Part shown: piece by piece, positions 8,915 through 18,479 of the stretch
How positions within the stretch are numbered: the stretch's first letter is position 1
Layout: every line of letters begins with the position of its first letter
Source of the DNA: Bacteroidales bacterium
GTDB lineage: Bacteria; Bacteroidota; Bacteroidia; Bacteroidales; Muribaculaceae
Assembly: GCA_015061055.1 (NCBI GenBank)
Contig: SUXH01000017.1
Location: 1 to 56,503, forward strand
DNA length: 56,503 bases
Direction of reading: 5' to 3'
Translations under genes and position numbers: made by a program
Notes under the pieces: model-generated
Seen by the model: only the letters and a program-made list of their open reading frames with translations
Databases searched by the model: none
What the model was told of the DNA's origin: nothing

Positions 8915-10156
8915 TTACTTATAAAGATAATATTTCTTTGACTTTTCCTTGAAAGCGTCAACATCTTTGTTCCAATAGTCAATGATGTCCGACACTTTGT
9001 AATTCTTTGAGAATTCAAGACGGATTTTACTTGTTCCACACACCTTATCAAACATATTCCAACGATTACCAAGCGTTCCTTGGCCATTTTCATCAAGAAG
9101 ACGCTTATCAGGATACATTTCTGCAAGGATTTCCATTGCGTGGAATTGAACCATTGTTAAGTTAGCATCAAGCACGTCAGTGATATATAATTGTACTCCC
9201 TGAATGTTTTCACCCTTGCTTTGGCTGTAATATGGTTTAATGTGGATTGGACGGAACACAATACCCTTCAAATTCAATCCATTCATACGTTCACAGAACT
9301 TATCTGCTTCAATCCAAGGTGCACAAATAAGTTGGAATGGCATTGTATAACCCACACCAATTGAAATATTATACAATTCACCTATGATACCTGTAGCTGG
9401 ATAATATACTGCCGATTGTGGATATGGTTGGTGAGGTGAAGGTAAAATCCATGGCATTCCTGTTTGATCAAATGTCATATAACGATGCCAACCTGTCATC
9501 GGAACAACTGTCAATTTAGCCTTCTTACCATCTTTCAACATTCCATCATTAAGCATTAATGCAAGCTCACCCGGTGTAAGACCATATAGATAAGGTATTG
9601 GGAATTGGCTTACAAGTGAATAGAAGCCATCTTCCACCAAGCAACCTTCCACCTTCAATCCCGACAACGGATTTGGGCGGTCAAGCACCATAAATTCCTT
9701 ACCATTTTCAGCGCACGCTTCCATACACAAGCCCATTGTGCTGATGAATGTAAACGAACGACAACCATTGTCTTGAATATCATAGATAAGTACATCTACA
9801 TCTTTTAGCATTTCTGCCGATGGCTTTTTATTCTTACCATACAATGAATATACTGTCACACCGGTCTTCTTATCTACATAAGTATCAACCTTTGCACCGG
9901 CGTAAATATCACCACGCACACCATGTTCCGGGCTATAAAGTGCAGTAAGTTTAACGCCCTTTGCTTCTGAAAGAATATCTATTGTAGACTTAAGATTGTT
10001 ATCCACACCACTTGGGTTGGTAATCAAGCCCACTCGTTTTCCTTTCAATTGTGCGAAACCACTTTCACGAAGTGTTTCAACACCTGGTTTCACTTGTGCC
10101 ATTCCTAAAAATGACACAAGACAAACCATAGTTAAAATTATTGATAATTTCTTCAT
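8915..10156 (-). CDS. namZ: Exo-beta-N-acetylmuramidase NamZ (DUF1343, GH171)
   Basis: A 413-residue secreted protein with a clear signal peptide (MKKLSIILTMVCLVSFLGMAQ). It belongs to DUF1343, whose Bacillus subtilis and T. forsythia members release MurNAc from the non-reducing end of peptidoglycan fragments. The family's candidate catalytic Glu is in LYSPEHGVRG (Glu77-His78). Other family blocks are GLITNPSGVD, DVLIYDIQDNGCRSFTF and PNPLSGLKVEG. It would act in the periplasm and supply MurNAc to MurT. It lies between ampG (14 bases) and the D-lactate dehydrogenase gene (26 bases), squarely in the salvage operon. Confidence 0.9.
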   Translation of the reverse strand: MKKLSIILTMVCLVSFLGMAQVKPGVETLRESGFAQLKGKRVGLITNPSGVDNNLKSTIDILSEAKGVKLTALYSPEHGVRGDIYAGAKVDTYVDKKTGVTVYSLYGKNKKPSAEMLKDVDVLIYDIQDNGCRSFTFISTMGLCMEACAENGKEFMVLDRPNPLSGLKVEGCLVEDGFYSLVSQFPIPYLYGLTPGELALMLNDGMLKDGKKAKLTVVPMTGWHRYMTFDQTGMPWILPSPHQPYPQSAVYYPATGIIGELYNISIGVGYTMPFQLICAPWIEADKFCERMNGLNLKGIVFRPIHIKPYYSQSKGENIQGVQLYITDVLDANLTMVQFHAMEILAEMYPDKRLLDENGQGTLGNRWNMFDKVCGTSKIRLEFSKNYKVSDIIDYWNKDVDAFKEKSKKYYLYK

Positions 10157-10170
10157 CTTAATCTTTAGTT

Positions 10171-11490
10171 TTATTTCTTTCCGTAAGCTGGATCGATCTT
10201 CTTATCTACAAAGTAAGTTACCACCAATGTTGCAGCACAGCATGCCATTACCATCCAGAAGAAGTTTACATAACCGATTGCTTCTTGGATATAACCTGCA
10301 AACAGACCTGGAACCAACATACTTGCAGCCATAAATGCTGTACAAATTGCATAGTGAGATGTCTTAAACTCTCCATCCGAGAAATACATCATATAAAGCA
10401 TATAAGCTGTGAAACCAAATCCGTATCCGAATTGCTCGATAGAGATTGCAGTAGCAATAACAGCTAGATTAGTTGGTTGTGCAATTGCCAAATATACAAA
10501 TGTGATACATGGCAATGTCATACAGCCTGCCATTACCCACAATGACTTCTTCAAGCCAAGACGAGACACGAAGATACCACCCAAGATACCACCCACTGTC
10601 AAGAAGATTGTACCGATTGTACCATAAGCGATACCCACATTTGCAGTCGACATACCAAGACCACCTACTTCTTGTGATGCTACCAAGAATGGCATACATA
10701 ACTTAAGCAAGAATGCTTCAGGAAGTCGGTAGCACAACATAAAGATAATTGCCAACCACACACCTTTCTTCATAAAATATGTCTTGAATGAACGACCAAA
10801 TTCAGCAAAGATTGCTGAGGCACTCACCTTACCTTCGATTGTTGGACGGTCAGCATCCGGTTTAGGAATAATAAACAAGTGGTACACTGTTACAAGTGCG
10901 AAGATCACTGTTGCTACAATCAATGTTACTGTCCATGACAATGGGATGTTGTCATAAGATGTTTCTACCCATCCTGCAATAGCTACAAGCACACCTTGTC
11001 CGAAAATATTCGACAAGCGATAGAATGTAGAACGGATTCCCACAAATTCAGCTTGTGTACCGGTGTCAAGACCAAGCATATAGAAACCATCAGCTGCAAT
11101 ATCATGAGTTGCCGATGCAAATGCAGTAATAATGAATAGTAGTAATGTCACCATAAACATACTCATCGGAGTTGTTCCCGATGCAATTTGTTCAGGGCTT
11201 GGAATTGGCAATGTCAACACAAGCATCACAAATGCTATCGACATAATCACCTGCATAGTTACTGTCCACCATCTCTTTGTCTTCATCATATCTACAAACG
11301 GACTCCAGAATGGCTTAATCATCCATGGAAGGTAAAGTAGACTTGTAAAGAATGCCATATCGCCATTAGGAACACCCATCTTGGCAAACATAAGCACTGA
11401 AATGTTATTTACAAGGAAATAAGGTATACCTTGTGCAAAATATAGCGTTGGGACCCAAGTCCAAGGGTTTCTGTATTTTACGTTTCCCAT
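10171..11490 (-). CDS. ampG: AmpG-like muropeptide permease (MFS)
   Basis: A 439-residue major-facilitator protein with about 12 membrane segments. It starts NPWTWVPTLYFAQGIPYFLV, followed by LLYLPWMIKPFWSPFVD, the AmpG-family opening. In Gram-negative bacteria AmpG imports GlcNAc-anhydroMurNAc (with or without peptide) into the cytoplasm. Here it would be a second entry route beside MurT. No AnmK, NagZ or LdcA gene for processing anhydro-muropeptides occurs in the window, so the downstream handling must be encoded elsewhere or differ. It is eight bases downstream of the SpoIID-like gene. Confidence 0.88.
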   Translation of the reverse strand: MGNVKYRNPWTWVPTLYFAQGIPYFLVNNISVLMFAKMGVPNGDMAFFTSLLYLPWMIKPFWSPFVDMMKTKRWWTVTMQVIMSIAFVMLVLTLPIPSPEQIASGTTPMSMFMVTLLLFIITAFASATHDIAADGFYMLGLDTGTQAEFVGIRSTFYRLSNIFGQGVLVAIAGWVETSYDNIPLSWTVTLIVATVIFALVTVYHLFIIPKPDADRPTIEGKVSASAIFAEFGRSFKTYFMKKGVWLAIIFMLCYRLPEAFLLKLCMPFLVASQEVGGLGMSTANVGIAYGTIGTIFLTVGGILGGIFVSRLGLKKSLWVMAGCMTLPCITFVYLAIAQPTNLAVIATAISIEQFGYGFGFTAYMLYMMYFSDGEFKTSHYAICTAFMAASMLVPGLFAGYIQEAIGYVNFFWMVMACCAATLVVTYFVDKKIDPAYGKK

Positions 11491-11498
11491 ATCTTTAA

Positions 11499-12818
11499 TT
11501 AATATAATTTATCGATTGATGCGTTAATAAAATAATGTAAAAGGATTTCTTTATAATTGTACCCCTTCTCTCCCATCACTGCAGCTCCGATTTGGCATAA
11601 ACCTACACCATGTCCCCAACCTGCCCCGTGAAGGATAAACTTTTGTGGCACACCATTTGCGTCTACATCTTGTTTTTCTACAACAAATGCTGAGCTATAC
11701 AAGTGTGAAGGTGACAATGTACGACGAATTTCAAGTTCTTTACCGATGATTTGAGTTTTCTTATCACCCACAATCTTCATGCGATATAGGCGACCTGAAG
11801 TACCACGTGCCACAGGTTCAAGATCAAGAATAGTACCATAATCTACGCCCGAACGGTCAAGAATCAGCTTAGAAAGTTCTTCTTGACTGTATTCTACTTT
11901 CCAACGATAGAAATCTGTGGTTTCTTGGTCGTAGTTGTTTAGTACTTGTGATAGAATTTGCTTATCATTAGTGTTGCAATAAGCTTCAGGTGCATTAAGA
12001 ATCCATTCTCGAGCATTTTCTTCCACAGTCAAATCAGGGAAGTTCATCTCATCTGCACCGTCAAGACGAGCCACAAGATAATCGTAGTGTTTAGGTTCCC
12101 AACAGTTCTCAAATTCTTCATACACTCCACCACAGCTCTTAGAGAAGCGAGCATCACAAAGTTCTCCATCATACATAAGAACTTCGCCCCAAGTAGCCTT
12201 GATTGCATCACGCACTGTTTGCGTCGACGAACGTGTAATACCTTGATAGCGTTGGCAGTGGTCATCTGCACACACATCAAAGTTGAAGTGATCTTCACGA
12301 TCATACCATTTCACCAATTCGTCTTCTGTTTGTGTACAAGCACAGTATTTTTCAGCACCTGCAGCAAGTTTTTTGCTCTTATCCATTTGAGCAAGAAGCC
12401 AGCTACGTGAGATTACTGCATGCGCTTTCAATAATTCCAGTGATGCCGTAGCACTCATTTCACTCGAAATCACACTCAATAGATATTCTTCTACCGAAAG
12501 AATATTTACAGGGCAGATAGCATCGTGTTCTACAATCAAACGCAATGCACCGCGGAACGACTGATTTTCTTTACGTTCCCAGTGGAAATTCACGCCGATT
12601 GTTACTCCGACCAATTCAAATGAATCGGTCTCCATATTTGTTGGTTCAAATAGGAATTCATCACACACTTTTCCGTTCCAACTCACTTTGCCATCAACAA
12701 GAACTGCCGATTGTGAACCGGTGACTTCTTCTCCATTCACTTTATAAGTGCCATGCAGTATGAAATCTACATTGGGTTCGTGCATAATACCCACTTGCAC
12801 TTGAGGGACATTGCTCAT
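11499..12818 (-). CDS. SpoIID/LytB-domain protein without signal peptide
   Basis: A 439-residue protein with the SpoIID fold over residues ~90-430. It keeps the catalytic-Glu block VISSEMSATASLELLKAHAV, the Cys pair of the zinc/structural site in FSKSCGGVYEEFENCW, and the C-terminal signature GWGHGVGLCQIGA. SpoIID of Bacillus is a lytic transglycosylase for peptide-free glycan; LytB stimulates amidases. The N-terminus (MSNVPQVQVGIMHEP) shows no signal peptide or membrane anchor, so this copy looks cytoplasmic. That is odd for a cell-wall enzyme and suggests that it acts on imported fragments. Spaced seven bases from the DUF4922 gene and eight from ampG. Confidence 0.85.
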   Translation of the reverse strand: MSNVPQVQVGIMHEPNVDFILHGTYKVNGEEVTGSQSAVLVDGKVSWNGKVCDEFLFEPTNMETDSFELVGVTIGVNFHWERKENQSFRGALRLIVEHDAICPVNILSVEEYLLSVISSEMSATASLELLKAHAVISRSWLLAQMDKSKKLAAGAEKYCACTQTEDELVKWYDREDHFNFDVCADDHCQRYQGITRSSTQTVRDAIKATWGEVLMYDGELCDARFSKSCGGVYEEFENCWEPKHYDYLVARLDGADEMNFPDLTVEENAREWILNAPEAYCNTNDKQILSQVLNNYDQETTDFYRWKVEYSQEELSKLILDRSGVDYGTILDLEPVARGTSGRLYRMKIVGDKKTQIIGKELEIRRTLSPSHLYSSAFVVEKQDVDANGVPQKFILHGAGWGHGVGLCQIGAAVMGEKGYNYKEILLHYFINASIDKLY

Positions 12819-12825
12819 AGTCTTA

Positions 12826-13758
12826 TTATTTAATGGTATTGATTAATTCTTCTGCATCTTTTTCGCTGAAGCACACTTCATCAAGAATCATTTGAATATC
12901 ATCCGAAGTAATCTTTTCAAAGTCCTTTTCCAATGGAGTGATAAACACACCTCCCATATCCACCGATGCCGGAGAGATAAGGATATTTGCATCACCTTCA
13001 GCCGAGTAGCAAGATGGACGATGTTGCTTTCTTGGGAATACTCCAATCATCCATTTTTCGCCTTCTACCCAACAAAGAATGTTTAGCATAGCTTCTGTTT
13101 CATCTTCCTTTTGAGGCAACGCAGCAAATAGTTCGTTAAACAATGCTTCGCCGGCTTCTTTTTTGTCTGCCGACACCACAAATGCCACACGTCCTAAGCC
13201 CTTAACATATTCCAATTTTGCGCCTTCTATTTCCTTCACAAGAGTTTTTTCACCCTTTGCAAGGTCGGCATCAAATGTCATAAAGCCCTTATTACCTGCT
13301 TGGAAGTGCATATGATCAGGAGCCGATGCACCACACTTTGGTCCATTATAGAACAGAATGTATTCAGGCAACAAAGCCGCAATCGACATCATATCGCCGA
13401 TGCGACCCGAAATAAGTTGGTCTGTATGGTCATTACAAGGGATAGTCAAGTGACGTGGGAAGATTGGGAAAGGATTGATAAGAACTGTATAGTTTTCCCA
13501 AGCAAGTCCATCTTGCACTGCCGGGCGATTAGCCGCACACAAGAAACACTTACGTTCTGCCAACGACTTAGCGTCAACCTTTGCTGCACTTGATACTATG
13601 CGTCCAGGGTTAAACTGAACATTGAAAGTGGCGTTACCCACTTTCAATGCCTTTACCTTTACACCCTTGAGCGCATCAAAATTATTCTTAGCTGTTTCCC
13701 ACACCTCAAATTGGCGTTGGAACAGATTTTCTACGTCCTTAGATGTGAATGTTGCCAT
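12826..13758 (-). CDS. DUF4922 protein, GalT/Ap4A-phosphorylase-like (HIT fold)
   Basis: A 310-residue cytoplasmic protein that I assign to DUF4922. Several features recall the GalT branch of the HIT superfamily. CFLC (71-74) is like the GalT zinc CxxC, and INPFPIFPRHLTIP (94-107) is like the GalT NPFP-His segment. DHMHFQ gives an HxHxQ triad at His149, His151 and Gln153, the nucleotidyl-transfer site. I infer nucleotidyl transfer or phosphorolysis of a nucleotide sugar, similar in principle to GDP-L-galactose phosphorylase. The substrate is unknown. It sits five bases after the glycosyltransferase gene inside the salvage operon, with no known role in the published pathway. Confidence 0.75.
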   Translation of the reverse strand: MATFTSKDVENLFQRQFEVWETAKNNFDALKGVKVKALKVGNATFNVQFNPGRIVSSAAKVDAKSLAERKCFLCAANRPAVQDGLAWENYTVLINPFPIFPRHLTIPCNDHTDQLISGRIGDMMSIAALLPEYILFYNGPKCGASAPDHMHFQAGNKGFMTFDADLAKGEKTLVKEIEGAKLEYVKGLGRVAFVVSADKKEAGEALFNELFAALPQKEDETEAMLNILCWVEGEKWMIGVFPRKQHRPSCYSAEGDANILISPASVDMGGVFITPLEKDFEKITSDDIQMILDEVCFSEKDAEELINTIK

Positions 13759-13763
13759 TTCTA

Positions 13764-15227
13764 TTAAGCTTTCTTGTTTTTTGCAATACGAGCTTCAAGT
13801 TCCCAAGTACGGATGCGGTCCTTGTATAGGTTGTGACCATTCATCTTAACAATATCAAGAGATGCATCACTGTTGTCATCCCAACGACGGCACATATATA
13901 CAGGTTCGTAGATACGACCGATTTGGTAGTTGCGTGAGATATTCAAACCAAGTGCATAGTCTTCTCCATAGCTTGTGTTTGGAACCTTAACATCACGTAG
14001 AACCGGAGTATAGAATGCACGAGGAGCACCAAGACCATTAATGCGAAGTGCATTGTTACGCCCATTATCAGGAGTCCATTCCTTATGGTCAATAATACCC
14101 GGAGCAATCATATTCATATTGAAGTCGGTCATCATATAAGTACCAACTACCATTGCACAGTTTTGTTCGTAGAACGCATTCACCATTGTTTGAAGAGTGT
14201 TTTCATCTTTATATACGTCATCACTATCCAATTGAACGATGAACTTACCACACTTAGGATGATATGCTCCAAGGTTCCAACATCCACCAATACCAAGATC
14301 CTTACGTTCTGGGATAATGTGGATTAGACGTTCGTCATCTTTAAATTCTTGAATTGCTTCAGTTGTACCGTCAGTTGAACCATTATCTACTACGATAAGG
14401 TTGAACTTGAAATCACACTTTTGTGACAATACCGAACGGATAGCATCGCGGATTGTACGGATACGATTACGTACAGGAATCATTACTGAGGCTTCTACTT
14501 CAAATTCACCCTTATTGAATTCGATTGATTCAAATTGTGGAGCAAGGTAACCTCCGATAGCTTTCAAGTGTTCTGTACATGCTTGTTCCATTTCGATTTG
14601 ACGACCACGATTTCTTGGATCTACATAGTCGAAAATCTTTTCACCACTCTTACGAGTGTCAAGTTGTACGTCACTGTATAGATATTCATTAATGTGTACT
14701 AAGTTAGCAATACGAGAGATACGCAAACGCAAGTCATACAATCCTGCGTGTTCATATTCTTTATCGATACCGGCTGCAGCCTCCTTATAGTTAGCAGCAT
14801 TGAATACAAGCACCGAACCGAAATCGAAATCATCACGCAAACTACCAAATTGATAGTCGATTACAGGAGCATTTGTTTGAACGCCGTCTACTACTTGATA
14901 GTGGTCAGCATAAACCATAGCAGCACCACTATCGCTTGCAAGCGATGTCATTCTTTCAATTGCAAACATACCTGGCACCAATGTGTCATACTTAGTGTAA
15001 AGAAGAACATAATCAGCATCAGCTTTTTCTGCAATCTTCTTGATAGTTTCTGTTGCATAAAGCGACTTGATTTCTATTTCTTCACAACCTTCCAAAGTTC
15101 CTTCTGCCTCAGCAGTCTTTAGAAGATATACTTTCTTTACTTGTTCACTCGCTTTTAAAGCTTCAACAGTAGCCTTTGCTTGTTCTGCACTTGCAAAAGG
15201 TACGAAACAATTAATTGTCTTGCTCAT
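13764..15227 (-). CDS. Family 2 glycosyltransferase with extra N-terminal domain
   Basis: A 487-residue protein. The GT2 domain occupies residues ~245-480: [19 protein letters not shown], then [13 protein letters not shown], then a DxD-type QLDSDD near residue 335. The first ~240 residues form a second alpha/beta region without a recognised motif, possibly a degenerate GT-A half. There is no signal peptide or transmembrane anchor, so the enzyme is probably cytoplasmic. Donor and acceptor are unknown. Placed between the secreted amidase and DUF4922 genes, it might modify an imported muropeptide or amino sugar, but this is inference from position only. Confidence 0.8.
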   Translation of the reverse strand: MSKTINCFVPFASAEQAKATVEALKASEQVKKVYLLKTAEAEGTLEGCEEIEIKSLYATETIKKIAEKADADYVLLYTKYDTLVPGMFAIERMTSLASDSGAAMVYADHYQVVDGVQTNAPVIDYQFGSLRDDFDFGSVLVFNAANYKEAAAGIDKEYEHAGLYDLRLRISRIANLVHINEYLYSDVQLDTRKSGEKIFDYVDPRNRGRQIEMEQACTEHLKAIGGYLAPQFESIEFNKGEFEVEASVMIPVRNRIRTIRDAIRSVLSQKCDFKFNLIVVDNGSTDGTTEAIQEFKDDERLIHIIPERKDLGIGGCWNLGAYHPKCGKFIVQLDSDDVYKDENTLQTMVNAFYEQNCAMVVGTYMMTDFNMNMIAPGIIDHKEWTPDNGRNNALRINGLGAPRAFYTPVLRDVKVPNTSYGEDYALGLNISRNYQIGRIYEPVYMCRRWDDNSDASLDIVKMNGHNLYKDRIRTWELEARIAKNKKA

Positions 15228-15266
15228 TGTTCTTAAAATTTGTAATTATTATTAGTTGTTTATTTA

Positions 15267-18200
15267 TTATTTTTCAAAAAAGTTCATTACTCGTTGCATC
15301 AACGCATTGCGTTCTACTTCAGTCTTAATTACTTCAAATGGTATACCCATAACAAATGTCTTGTAGCCTTCTTTAGATACTGCAACACCTGCTGGGATAT
15401 TATTTTCTGTGTAGCGAAGCACTGTAGCTCCAGTCTTATTGTCAGCCGGATACAGAGCATCAGGTGACTCTACGGCATATATCTTATCATTAAGTTCCAT
15501 ACCGAATGTCCAATTACCGTCTTCGCTCAATGCCTTGTGAATGCTTGGCACTGCATATACTTCACCTACTACTGCTGCACGTCCCACACGCCATTTATAG
15601 CCAAGAACTTCGGCAGCAAATTTCTTTTCATCTTCTACGGCATTTTTCTTATCCCAAATATCACTTGCGATAAATGAACCTGTCATTAACACATTTCCTC
15701 CATCTTTAGTATATTGTGTAAGCACATTCATCAATTCGGGAGTCATTATCTTAAAACGATTTGGCACTGCACCTCTACCTATTTGTACTTCTTTTTGCTT
15801 ACCCATTACCAAATCCACTGCACAATAAGCATTTGCATCAACAGGTTCACTCACAAATGCAGCCATACTGCTCGACACAAATGAATACCCTGCTGCCATA
15901 AGAGCTTCTCCATGTACGATTGGATAGTCAAATGTATTACCGGCAATTACGCTCTTTTCGTAATTTGAACGGCTGTTACCGAATCCTGAAGCATCGTCGT
16001 CCATCCATGGGATTTCACGACGGAATTCATTTTGTGATCCAATATAGCTAATGTCGTTGATATAAGGTACACCATGGTCTTTTTCATCATAGAATCCCGC
16101 AATTTCACCTGCGTCAAACCAGTCAGGTGCCGAGATACGTGTAAATCCGTTCACTACCATTACCAAGCCTTTTGATTCTGGAGCGACACCCAAAGAAAGA
16201 ACTTCGCTTGGGAAGCTCTTTCCTCCCTCATTCATTGCCACGACCTTATAACTATGAATCAAATTATCAGTCACTTCCACTTCATATTGAGGTAGAGTTG
16301 TCTTTGCAACAAACTTAAATGCGCCCTTACCTATTCTTTCATATACAAGATATGCTGTTGCATCTGAGTTTGCAGTCAATGTATCTACAGTTGGTTGCCA
16401 AGTAAGGAAGAATTTATTACCGCCTTGCTTTGCTATAGCAAATGAGTTTACAGGCAATGGTTGAACTGTATAAGGACGACCGTCGCGCTTAGCTATAAAC
16501 TGCAACATACCCTTGTAAATTGCACGACTCACTGTAAAACGGAATGTTGGATCCAAACCATACTTCATATCTGCGAAGTTTTGGTGTGAAAGAAGTTCAA
16601 GAAGCATTGTTGGCACTTCAGGCACGCGAGCTTCTGCATAAGAACGGTCCCACATACCGCGACGCATCCAGTTTGGTTCAAATTGCGCACGTACATCGTT
16701 CACAATATTTGTCATAATCTTATCAGTCAAATCACGCGACAAGATACGTGGAGTGCCATCGGCATATTCTTCAAATTTCTTTGTCATATAGATACCTAAA
16801 GTACCTATAATTGAATCATTTGGAGTTGTTCCGGCATCGGTATGGAAAGCAAATGCCATATCAACAGGAATATTTAAACCTTCAGCCTCAGGATTCACTC
16901 TTGAGCCATTTGCCAAGTAGTTTACCCAACGTCCTCTACAGCTATAATCATCAGTATAGTCGTTTACGCCTTCAGTTGGAGAATAAATTGTATCAGGAAC
17001 ACCTGCCCATTGCAAGAAATAACGAGCTCCCTCAGTGAAACGAGGATAACCACTTAATTGCCAGCGATAATCAACATCAGGCATATCAATCTTTTCCGAT
17101 TTCTTATTGTGGTCGCTCTTAACGTTCTCGCTCATCGCTTGAACCTTACGTGCAATATTTCCTACACCACCACCAATCTTTACAGCATCGGCTGTAATCA
17201 CACCTTCTTCCTTCGAATAATTACTTATTTCTACAACAGCCTCATTCAAACCTGCCTTCAACGGGAAATGACCAAGATACAACCAAGTACCGCCACCCAT
17301 TGTTTGGTTAACTGTATACTTCTTTGCTCCGGATTGGCTATTAACAGTATACTGAACTTCTTTTACGCTATTGGGAGTTGTTACGTATGAAATATATACT
17401 GCATAATTACCTGCTTCAGGAACTTCTGCGTCCCACTTTGCAGTTGACACTTGGTCTGATTTCTTTGTCGTAGCAATTTCACGATAGTTACCTTCTCTAA
17501 ATGGATTTTCAAAATTGCGATATTCTGTGCGATTATATGCAAAACCTTCGCCATCACCTTCGTGCCACTTTTCTCCATTACGTTGCTCGCTATATCCACG
17601 ATATGAATACTTTCCATCGGCATCAACAATTTGTTCAAACAAATTAATGTCACGTTCACGTGGACTTATCACATACGCACCGGCATTTTCAAGCATTGGC
17701 ATAAGGAACGGCATCACATAGCCTTGTGTATAGAGGTCCTCTACTGTTTGAAAAATACGAGCACGTTGCCATTCCCAACGATTCAATTTTGGTTCAAAAT
17801 ACCAACCATGGCTTTGCCATAGAGCAATGATATTTCCATTCAAACCTTGAGTATATTGGTCATTTGGGTCAAGCGATGTAATGAATTTCTCGTTCTTTTT
17901 TCTGTACTTCTTTGAAAATACAGGAATATACTTACTTACATCATTATCTTTAATTGTCAAATTTACTTTATAAGATTTGTACTTAGCTGGCAATGCTCCA
18001 CTGATCTGTTTCTTAACATTCTTCAAATCTGCTTCAGTGAATGGCACATCACCATACACATCATTCACATCGATTGTTACTTCTTTTTTCTTTTCGTTCA
18101 CAGTGGTCTTTTTCACAATCACACGTCCAATTCCCATCTTATCAGGCACAGTTGAAGCAATAAGTGATTGAATGCTATCTTTTACTTCAGCATCAAGTTT

Positions 18201-18269
18201 CTTTTGAGCTGTTGCATCCACAACGCCCAACATACACACCGACAATAACGTCAATAAAACCTTTCTCAT
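15267..18269 (-). CDS. Secreted amidase_3-like peptidoglycan hydrolase with inserted golvesin/xanthan-lyase-type domain
   Basis: A 1000-residue exported protein with signal peptide (MRKVLLTLLSVCMLGVVDATAQ). The N-acetylmuramoyl-L-alanine amidase (Amidase_3) pattern is split over a long stretch: His154 in WQSHGWYFEP, Glu177 in FQTVEDLY, His476 in AFAFHTDAG and Glu558 in VPTMLLELLSHQNF. An inserted beta-rich module at ~270-368 (GNYAVYISYVTTPN, GGGTWLYLGHFPLKAG, ITADAVKIGG) resembles the golvesin C-terminal/xanthan-lyase carbohydrate module. A fibronectin-III-like segment (~620-700) and a C-terminal ~300-residue domain follow. It would strip stem peptides from glycan in the periplasm or outside. 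First gene of the operon, about 75 bases downstream of a TATATTTG promoter. Confidence 0.75.
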   Translation of the reverse strand: MRKVLLTLLSVCMLGVVDATAQKKLDAEVKDSIQSLIASTVPDKMGIGRVIVKKTTVNEKKKEVTIDVNDVYGDVPFTEADLKNVKKQISGALPAKYKSYKVNLTIKDNDVSKYIPVFSKKYRKKNEKFITSLDPNDQYTQGLNGNIIALWQSHGWYFEPKLNRWEWQRARIFQTVEDLYTQGYVMPFLMPMLENAGAYVISPRERDINLFEQIVDADGKYSYRGYSEQRNGEKWHEGDGEGFAYNRTEYRNFENPFREGNYREIATTKKSDQVSTAKWDAEVPEAGNYAVYISYVTTPNSVKEVQYTVNSQSGAKKYTVNQTMGGGTWLYLGHFPLKAGLNEAVVEISNYSKEEGVITADAVKIGGGVGNIARKVQAMSENVKSDHNKKSEKIDMPDVDYRWQLSGYPRFTEGARYFLQWAGVPDTIYSPTEGVNDYTDDYSCRGRWVNYLANGSRVNPEAEGLNIPVDMAFAFHTDAGTTPNDSIIGTLGIYMTKKFEEYADGTPRILSRDLTDKIMTNIVNDVRAQFEPNWMRRGMWDRSYAEARVPEVPTMLLELLSHQNFADMKYGLDPTFRFTVSRAIYKGMLQFIAKRDGRPYTVQPLPVNSFAIAKQGGNKFFLTWQPTVDTLTANSDATAYLVYERIGKGAFKFVAKTTLPQYEVEVTDNLIHSYKVVAMNEGGKSFPSEVLSLGVAPESKGLVMVVNGFTRISAPDWFDAGEIAGFYDEKDHGVPYINDISYIGSQNEFRREIPWMDDDASGFGNSRSNYEKSVIAGNTFDYPIVHGEALMAAGYSFVSSSMAAFVSEPVDANAYCAVDLVMGKQKEVQIGRGAVPNRFKIMTPELMNVLTQYTKDGGNVLMTGSFIASDIWDKKNAVEDEKKFAAEVLGYKWRVGRAAVVGEVYAVPSIHKALSEDGNWTFGMELNDKIYAVESPDALYPADNKTGATVLRYTENNIPAGVAVSKEGYKTFVMGIPFEVIKTEVERNALMQRVMNFFEK

Positions 18270-18347
18270 ATTAGTACAATTTCTTTATTTTACAGCCAAG
18301 TTTTCTCTAAATATTTTACTAAAATCGCACACTAACTGCAATTCATA

Positions 18348-18355
18348 CAAATATA
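18348..18355 (-). promoter_or_regulatory. Promoter -7 box of the peptidoglycan-salvage operon
   Basis: Read on the minus strand this is TATATTTG, a match to TAnnTTTG, about 79 bases before the amidase ATG at 18269 and just after the terminator of the upstream gene. The -33 element is weak. It would drive all ten genes down to murQ. Confidence 0.6.
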
Positions 18356-18380
18356 GCACATTCTATTCACATTACGAAAC

Positions 18381-18406
18381 AAAAAACAGCTTATTTGCTG
18401 TTTTTT
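18381..18406 (-). terminator. Terminator after the MurK-paralogue gene
   Basis: AAAAAACAGC (18381-18390) pairs perfectly with GCTGTTTTTT (18397-18406), loop of six. Symmetrical A/T runs let it work in both directions. It separates the paralogue from the salvage operon. Confidence 0.85.
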
Positions 18407-18479
18407 AAACAAATTTTTAACATCATACACATTTTTAGGCAATTCATCTCATTTTTTCGCCAATTCATTTCAAAAAAAC

